NCBI GenBank assembly: GCA_948474755.1
Contig: CAOLHI010000395.1
Span: 930,001 to 994,000 of the forward strand
DNA length: 64,000 nucleotides
Direction of reading: 5' to 3'
Source: Ctenosaura bakeri
Lineage: Eukaryota; Chordata; Lepidosauria; Squamata; Iguanidae
Part shown: piece by piece, positions 57,424 through 64,000 of the stretch
Numbering within the stretch: position 1 is the first letter of the stretch
How the letters are laid out: every line of letters begins with the position of its first letter
Program-made: the position numbers and the translations under genes
The notes under the pieces: generated by a model
What the model was told of the DNA's origin: nothing
Seen by the model: the letters and a program-made list of their open reading frames with translations, nothing else
Database searches by the model: none

Positions 57424-57600
57424 ATTTATTTGTTAATTGTATTTCTACCCTGCTCAAAGTGGCCCGTAAAGCTCTCTTCCTCCCACACCACAATCCTGTG
57501 AGGTAGGTTGGACTGAGACAGACTGTTTAGTCCAAGATCTTCCCAGTGAGTTTTATGGTTCAGTGAGAACTAAAGCCTGAATCTCCCAGGTTTCAGTCCT
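57424..57600 (-). mobile_element. MIR/L2-type tRNA SINE, main part, interrupted
   Basis: The minus strand reads CTGAAACCTGGGAGATTCAG, then CACTGGGAAGATCTTGGAC, CAACCTACCTCACAGGATTG and a tail AGGGTAGAAATACAATTAAC. It lacks its promoter head at the 57600 side; a matching head is found at 58255-58285. Confidence 0.65.
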
Positions 57601-58249
57601 CCTCCTGTTGTTTTTGCTGTTGTTGTTGTTCTCCTCCTCCTCCTCCTCCACACTATCAGTATGCATGGTGCTTTACAAGTAAAATAATAAAAAGAAAAAC
57701 AGCCAGCCCTGCCAAAGGTGTACAATCTAATACAAAAAACACACACACACACACACATGGAGAAGAAAGTATAATGCAAACTTAAAACTATGCAATACAA
57801 TTAAACCAATTGCCCAGACCAAAATACAAAACGAGCGGAATGTAATATAAAACCAACTGCCAAATACATATAATCCAAATATGTAAGATTATAATGGAAT
57901 GTTACACTTAAATGCCGGAAAACAAGAATGTTTTAAACTGAGATGTAAAAATGATGAAGAAGGACCAGTGCCCAGATTCCCAGTGAGGCCATTCCAGAGA
58001 TATGGAGCACCAAGTGGAAAAAAACAAAGCTGAGCTGAGGAAGAAGAGGACACCCTTGGTTGACTAGCCCAGAGCTTCTAGAATGTAGATTCTGAGCAAG
58101 GTGGTAAAAAGAAATGAGGGCTGAAAGATGGGGGAGCTAGGTCATCTGGGGCTTGAAAAGTCACAGGAAGAGGCTGGTATGGAATCCAAAAAAGAATAGG
58201 CAACTCATGAAGAGGTATCAAAAGTGAGATGGCTTGATCAAAATGATCA
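57601..58249 (-). mobile_element. L2/CR1-like LINE 3' fragment nested in a SINE
   Basis: On the minus strand the end at 57601 is AAC/AGG-rich, like a LINE tail. Inside are TACACCTTTGGCAGGGCTGG and GGAATGGCCTCACTGGGAAT, the 'first-pass-gene-like' non-coding 3' block widespread in squamate LINEs. It holds a CA microsatellite (57738-57757) and a CTC run (57631-57650). Family assignment is from memory of such sequences, hence uncertain. Confidence 0.45.
57738..57757 (+). repeat. (CA)n microsatellite
   Basis: About 10 CA units inside a LINE fragment. Confidence 0.95.
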
Positions 58250-58285
58250 AAACATAATCTAGCCACTATACCACACTGGTCTACT
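58250..58285 (-). mobile_element. Displaced 5' head of the SINE at 57424
   Basis: The minus strand reads AGACCAGTGTGGTATAGTGG, the head expected for the SINE that stops at 57600. The two pieces are about 650 bp apart. Confidence 0.5.
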
Positions 58286-58554
58286 TACAGTGATATTCTT
58301 ATCTTTTTGTGTGTATGTGTCTTCCACCATTGCATTCATCTTCCTCTCTATCTAAAAGTAGTCTTTCAGCTAAGATTTCAATTAGAAATTAGAAAAAAAA
58401 ATGGCAACAGAGGTCCATTAACCAACCCTTCAGATGATAGATTCATATCAGAACTTAAGTAGCTGTCTTTGAGTGAATGAAGGTGATTTAAAAGTGAGGA
58501 GTGGGTGGGGAGAAAGAAGATACCAGCTGGACGTCTCAAGGAATGGGCTATCTT

Positions 58555-58573
58555 ATCTGTCTGTCTGTCTGTT

Positions 58574-58638
<65 letters not shown>

Positions 58639-58640
58639 AT
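58555..58640 (+). repeat. (CTGT)n then (CTTT)n compound microsatellite
   Basis: Four CTGT units pass into about 16 CTTT units. Confidence 0.97.
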
Positions 58641-60775
58641 CATCTCTGTGATTTACTTCCAAATAACTTCCATTTTATGTGATCAGCTGGGAACTGTGAG
58701 CAAGCTTCTCCTCTCAAGACTGTCTACCAACATCCGTTTGAAGATGATGATGTCAAAATTCCAGCAACAAAGAATGAATCACAAGTGCCACCACTGAGTA
58801 TCAGGAAGATATTTTTATATCTATTCCAATTGATTTGTTTACAGTATGAGGTCTGTGGTTTTGAAAAGCATGTGATGAAAAGAATGCATGCCTACATGAA
58901 ATCCCAGTAGAGACAAATGTTTGCTTCTTGGTTTTCACTGCACTTCTCATGAAGGAAACATACAGGTGTAAATAATGTAGATATTTTTGTGCCATTGGAT
59001 GGCTTTCAACAAATTTAGAGAAAGGAGAAGGTGGTAAGAAAGCTCACAAGTATTGAATTGCATCTTTAGTTTTAGGATCAATTGCAACAGCCAAGATCTT
59101 ACCTCCATATTGCAACAGAACAGACCTTCATGTAAAGTTTTGTGTTTGATTGTGCTACACAGTCTTTGTGTTGAATAGTAATGATGAAAACCTAGATGCA
59201 AAACTGGATGCAAAGCCAGATGTGAAATGAAATGCGTAACAGAATGGACAACTCACTGTAAACCCCCATGAGCATTTATTATTAATGCACCTTTGTTCAC
59301 TCAAAGGCAGCTGCTTAAATATAATGACTGTGTTTCCATGACCTTGAAGGGAATACAAACCTTACACATCAGATAAAAATGTCCAACCACTTCTGCAGGA
59401 TAACTTATGGATTCCAACTTCAGTGTCAAGCAAAACCAACAAGCAAACAAACAACTTTCCTATTTAGTTCAACCTGACATCTTTTTATCAACCTCTTAAG
59501 GAGCTTTTTTCCCCCCAGGAGTTGGGGAGAGAAAGATAGCAGAATCTCTCATTCATGAGTGGCTGGAATGTGGTTTTGCTATTTCAGGGCCTAGAATACC
59601 TCAAATTAGCCCCCCCCCAAATTAAAATGGGGACATGAGATCTTTGTGGGAACGTGAGAGATTTTGGAAGCCACAAAAATAAACTGTGGGCTCCACATGC
59701 AGCCCATGGACCTTACTTTCCCCACCTTGAGTTGGATCCTTTTGGCCAAAATTCATTCCATAAAAATTCCATCCTTAAATGAGCAGATTATATTCCTCAA
59801 ATTTAGCTGAAAACAAATTGGCCATGTGAAATGAATACGTCTCCATCAGAAGATGGTCTGCTTGCCTCATCTTTGGAGAACTGTTTCTCATGGTAGTTGA
59901 CGTTCTCCTATGAAGTCGCTAATCATCCAAAGCCTATTTGATTATGAAGGAGCCTTACCAAAGAGAATTTGTATGTTTTCACTTGAGGAAATGCTTGGCT
60001 TTAATGTTTTCATTCATATTCCTATCAAGCACTTATTCTGCAGGGCCTTATCAAATGGCTTTACGTCCCGGAGCGGTTGGTTGTTTGCTTCAAAGGGCCA
60101 CTTTGAAATGGAGAAACATCATTGCTGATTCCGAGTCCTGATTCTAACACTCGTCAGCAATTAAGATGAATCAGTACGTGTTCTGGGTTCCTGTTTGTCA
60201 CCATAGAAACCTGTGTCAAACAGGAAGCTTGTCAAATTAAGCAATTAACAGATAGTGTGTGTGTATGTGTGTGTGTTTTCCTAAAATATTCTGGATATGA
60301 GTTGCTATGTAGTTTCTCATATTGTTGTCACCAGCCTGTTCCCTCCCCTCTCAGTGGATGGAGCAAACCAGCTAAGATGAAAAAGACAACTAATGTAGCT
60401 GTTTCCATTTTCACTTTTAAAAATTTAGACAAGAATCCATATTTATTCCAAATCAGAGCCTAAGAACATTAATCCTATTGGGATTTGCTTTTTTTCATTT
60501 TTTGTTTTCTGAATGGCCATAAAAATCGATCTAATCCCTGCAAGTTATCTGGAGGAAAATCCTTACAAACAACAATACCTGACTCACTAATCTCTTTATT
60601 ATTGCCAAGCAGGTCCGTATGAATGGGAAATTCTTTTCATTTTTTTTTTTTAAGTAAATCTAGATTTACTATCTTACCTTTATAGCTGACCTTTCCTCTT
60701 TCCTCAAACAAACACCTACGGTTCTTTCCTTGTCCATTTTAATCTTACAACAATTCTGTCAAGTAAATACCTTGA
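58641..60775. other. No gene or repeat recognised
   Basis: 59.9-60.25 kb is repeat-free and moderately complex, with TCACCATAGAAAC at 60198-60210. Candidate conserved non-coding sequence. Confidence 0.4.
60256..60276 (+). repeat. (TG)n microsatellite
   Basis: About 10 units, one interruption. Confidence 0.93.
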
Positions 60776-60980
60776 AAGTGCCAAATTCCATCTGATCTTG
60801 GAAGTTAAGCAGAATCAGTCTTGGTCAATAGTTTGATGGGAGATTGCTAAGGAATAACAGATGCTGTAAGTTAAATTTCAGAGGAAGCCAGTGGCAAACC
60901 ACTTCTGGATATTCTCTGCCTCATAAAACCCTATGAAATTCATGGGGTCACCATAAGTTAATAGGTGACACACACAGACG
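60776..60980 (+). mobile_element. 5S rRNA-derived SINE
   Basis: Head CCATCTGATCTTGGAAGTTAAG, GATGGGAGATTGCTAAGGAA and AGATGCTGTAAG. Body CCAGTGGCAAACCACTTCTGG. Tail TTCATGGGGTCACCATAAGTT. Confidence 0.82.
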
Positions 60981-62012
60981 TTAGTTGGGGAGAGAGGTCA
61001 TTCAGCAAGCTTCAAGGTCGACCAGGATTTGAACCATGCTCTAGAGCACTACGATGAACTCTGTCTGGAGCTGCCTTTGAAGACTATCTGCAAATGTCAA
61101 CTGGTACAGAAAATGGCTGTTCAAGTATTCATTAGGACTGAATGGTGTATACCCTGGTAGGCAAAATGTAATATGGAACTAGCAGTGCTATTGCAAAATG
61201 TATGACTGCTTTAAAATGGGGTTTATAATTCCTCCACTTAGGCCCTAGTAGCTTTCAAAGGGAGCATTTTCTTTCCTTAGCTAAAAGATGGGTCAAAGGA
61301 CAGCCAAGAGATATTCCTGGTACCAAAACCTGGAAGCTCTAATGAGCTTACACTCTAGGGTTGACAGACCATTGTACTGACACTTGGGAGATTTAATGAG
61401 CTTCCATTCCAGGATGTATGCACAGGAAAGTTTTGGGTATCTGTATTATCAAAGATTCCAGCAAGTGCTATGCTTTGCTGTATACTGAGAAAATTTAGAT
61501 ATAGACCTCTACTATGTGCTGAGAAAGCTAAGATGTAGAATTTCACTTATGACACACTAACAATGAATCATTTATGCAAGCTGTCTTTCATGTCTGTACA
61601 CAAGCGTGTCATAAATTATACTTCCTGTTCCACTAGTGGGGTTGATCTAGGTTGATTTTTCTGTGCAGAACATCTGGCTATCTGATCCTCTTTATTGTGG
61701 GGAGACATCTGTATGTGCTATAAGTTTTCTCAAATAAAGAGTTTTCTCCTTGTAAGTTAACCCTTGCTGCTTCCTTGCTATCTCCTGAATTTGAGGGCCT
61801 GCTGCTGGAGAAGGTAGATGGTTAAAACTTATCACACTAACTCTGTACCACTGGTTCCTGGGCCTAATTCAAAGTGGTGATTTTGCAACTTAAAACCCTA
61901 AATGGTTTGGGCCTAGGATGTTTGAAGGATTCCCTGCGTTCTTACAAATTCACCTGTGGTTTAAGTTCAACATCAGTAATCATGTTCATTGAGCTATCTT
62001 TAAGATCACTTT
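60981..62012. other. No feature recognised
   Basis: AT-rich DNA with partial duplications of TGACACTTGGGAG/GAGCTTACACTC near 61330-61420. Confidence 0.45.
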
Positions 62013-62214
62013 GGTCATTTCCACACTACACTGTTATAGTGCTATTATTACACTTTCAACATCCTATGGAATCCTGGAGTTTGCAGTTTACGGAGGGGCC
62101 TTTAGGATTCTCAGCCAGAGAGCTCTTTGGCCTCAGGAAACTACAAATCCCAGGATTCCAAAGGATCATGAAAGTGGAATAATAGCACTATAACAGTGTA
62201 TTGTGGAAACAGCC
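62013..62214. repeat. Foldback MITE family A, full copy
   Basis: GGTCATTTCCACACTACAC to TTGTGGAAACAGCC, followed by TTA. Very close to the family consensus, so probably a younger copy. Confidence 0.85.
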
Positions 62215-62420
62215 TTAGACTGCGAAACCACTAGAGATAGAGTCTTCTCAGTAGCAACCTCTGTTTTAGGAAACTCAGTTTTAGGGAGTGACAAGTATGT
62301 CAGATTTGCTTCCTCATATACACACATTTTGAAAATCTTAAGTTCCTTCTATCCCATTCATGAAGGCATTTGTAAACTTCGGTGAGATTTTCAGAGAAAG
62401 AAACAGAGCAAAAGACTCAC

Positions 62421-62646
62421 GTATCTTCACCAGTTGAACTCATAAAGATCCAGCTGTTCCCTGCATGGAGAGCGCGGTCATATTTCTGATCATGAAAAGG
62501 AACCATCTGAAACCCTAACTCAATATCCCAAACAGGGGTAAATTTGCAATAATTCAAAGCAAAAGGTCCAATAGCTAAGCATTCAGATTCATTTTCATCA
62601 ATGGATATATCTGTCAGTTTCATTTCCTCCCTCCCATATTTTATTT
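62421..62646 (-). CDS. Candidate internal exon, unidentified gene
   Basis: The minus strand is open with protein-like composition: KLTDISIDENESECLAIGPF, then LNYCKFTPVWDIELGFQMV and ALHAGNSWIFMSSTGED. It ends at a consensus donor AC|GTGAGT (donor at 62415-62420), leaving two bases of a codon. Possible acceptors are AG after a T/A-rich tract at 62647-62648 or the weaker CAG at 62611-62613. Two cysteines, tryptophans and balanced charge argue for real coding sequence. I do not recognise the protein. The first base of the candidate at 56017-56068 completes the split codon as threonine. Chance is possible: 75 open codons in AT-rich DNA are not rare. Confidence 0.38.
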
Positions 62647-63587
62647 CTTTTTTTAAAAAAACACAAATGGCTCCCTCCTCCCAGAATTTAAGAGGAAATT
62701 TGGGCATAGCATTTGAGAGTGCCTCCCCCCCGCAATGCCACCCTCTTCTGCCAGTGTGAAAACATCCCCTCCATGCACAGAATAAGCTTGCCAATAGCGG
62801 AAGAACACCTGAATCCTAGCCATGGAATTGGGAGAGATCAAAGGGGAGACTGAGTTATCATGCTCCTCCGCAAATAGACTCATCAAGCATGTGGAAGCTC
62901 ATAGAGAAAAACATCTTTCAAGAGGAGGAGGAGGAAAATGTCCCTTTGGAGTCACTGCAACAGAATGACTATTTGGCTGCCTTTCTCTTGATTTGGTTCT
63001 TTGCTTCCCTTTATAGAAAGGAGACGGAATCAATATGAGTTTAGAACAGAATGTGCATCAGGGGATTGGTAATAAACTGGCAGAGGGGTGACAAAGAGAA
63101 CATGCATGGTCCCTTCTCTTTTCTTTTTTTGTTCAAAATATATATAGTTTAAAAAATGCATTACTCAGCTCTGTCCTTGAGAAGAGGGGAGACAGTACAA
63201 AGGGAAGCCCACAGAGAAATCAATCAAATCTATCTGTCTAGCTAGATATATGAAGTGTGTCCCTGTAAAAATTTTAAGCATGCATATGTTGTTTTTCTAT
63301 AGCACTATCCCACACAATCCAGATTTTTTTAATGAAAGCACCCCAGCCACAGATTGAAGCAATGCAACCCAAGTAAACAGCAGTCACAACAAATAAATGT
63401 GTAAACAACCACGCAAGGACTGTCAAACAATTTCCTATCAAAAGCTCTTCAAAGAACGCAGCTTTACACTTGGAATCAAAACAAACCACTCACAGCTGAC
63501 CTCGAAAATGAGAGAAACGTGGTCCAAGACTTCTGAGAGTGACTTCAGTAAGTGGAGATGCTCATGCAGAAACCTTATCCTAGCTAA
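62647..63587. other. No gene recognised
   Basis: Would be intron upstream of the 62421 candidate exon; otherwise unassigned. Confidence 0.45.
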
Positions 63588-64000
63588 GGACCTTTCTGCA
63601 CCTTACCTTTTTCTGGCACTGGGGTGCGGGGATCACATGAGCAGCCTCTGGCAAGAAGTTCTCACGTCCCTCCTGCTTCAGCTCTGCACGAGCTGCCTGC
63701 TCGCGCGAGAGCCCCACCTCTTCCTTCCACAGTGCAGCCTGGGACCTTCTCAGGCTGTGCTGGGGCAGGAAACATGACTGGCACGGCTCCAGAGGCACCG
63801 CACACCAGGTAAGTGTGTGCAGGGCCTGGGAGCAATATGCGATTGTGCACCATTTTTGGCTTCCAGCCAAAAATGAAAAGGTGCATGATCGGTGCCTGCT
63901 GGCTCCTGGAGCATCGCACGATTGTGAGTGCGTCATGCAGATTGCTCCTCACAATCGTGCGGTGCTCCAGGAGCTGGCAGGGGCTGATTGCACACCTTTT
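63588..64000. repeat. GC-rich foldback element family C, cut by window end
   Basis: Begins GGACCTTTCTGCACC after TAA. In inverted orientation it carries AGGTAAGTGTG (rc of the shared CACTTACCT) and GAGTGCGTCATGCAG. Perfect hairpin at 63851-63875, and a larger inverted repeat (63902-63928 / 63948-63974, 26 of 27 pairs). The right terminus is beyond the window. Confidence 0.8.

Noticed and set aside
1..64000. CRISPR arrays, phage, operons or other prokaryotic systems
   Set aside because: Repeat types, splice-like signals and LINE/SINE content are those of a vertebrate; no spaced direct repeats of CRISPR form are present.

Overview
The window looks like a stretch of vertebrate nuclear genome, most likely from a squamate reptile (lizard, gecko or snake). 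The call rests on the repeats: a nearly full-length CR1 LINE with an octamer tail, two decayed RTE/Bov-B-like LINE C-termini, several tRNA-derived SINEs, and SINEs headed by 5S rRNA. Species cannot be read from this. The base is AT-rich, interrupted by microsatellites and by a few strikingly GC-rich DNA-transposon derivatives. There are no operons, phage, CRISPR arrays or bacterial signals.

Layout. 0-10 kb: mostly single-copy-looking DNA with scattered SINE and MITE fragments and a possible terminal exon near 6.4-6.6 kb (minus). 10-16 kb: two families of about 200-bp foldback elements, a hAT-type MITE with an 8-bp target duplication, a 5S SINE, and a roughly 1-kb element with Helitron ends that carries an internal tandem repeat. 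18-26 kb: tRNA SINEs, a 5S SINE, a 480-bp GC-rich foldback element, a Bov-B-like relic and possible exons (minus). 30-33 kb: a 512-bp very GC-rich foldback element with exact 3-bp flanking repeats, then clustered small foldbacks. 33.3-37.6 kb: the CR1 element on the minus strand, with ORF1 (zinc-finger-like and GDSL-esterase modules) and ORF2 (endonuclease and reverse transcriptase), both broken. 37.7-43 kb: SINE, LINE fragments, foldbacks, a second RTE relic. 43-56 kb: mainly unannotated AT-rich DNA with an LTR-like segment near 51.2-51.6 kb and 5S SINE copies. 56-64 kb: foldbacks, a SINE split by a nested LINE fragment, a possible coding exon at 62.4 kb (minus), and a GC-rich foldback element cut by the window end.

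No complete host gene is visible. A set of short open stretches on the minus strand (62.4, 56.0, 26.0, 20.3 and 6.4 kb) have splice-like borders and compatible reading phases. They may be exons of one gene running right to left through the whole window, with most of the window as its introns. I could not name that gene, and chance remains a serious alternative.

The most unusual signal is in the foldback families. Within one copy the two arms of a hairpin agree with each other even where copies disagree, so pairing is kept while sequence changes.
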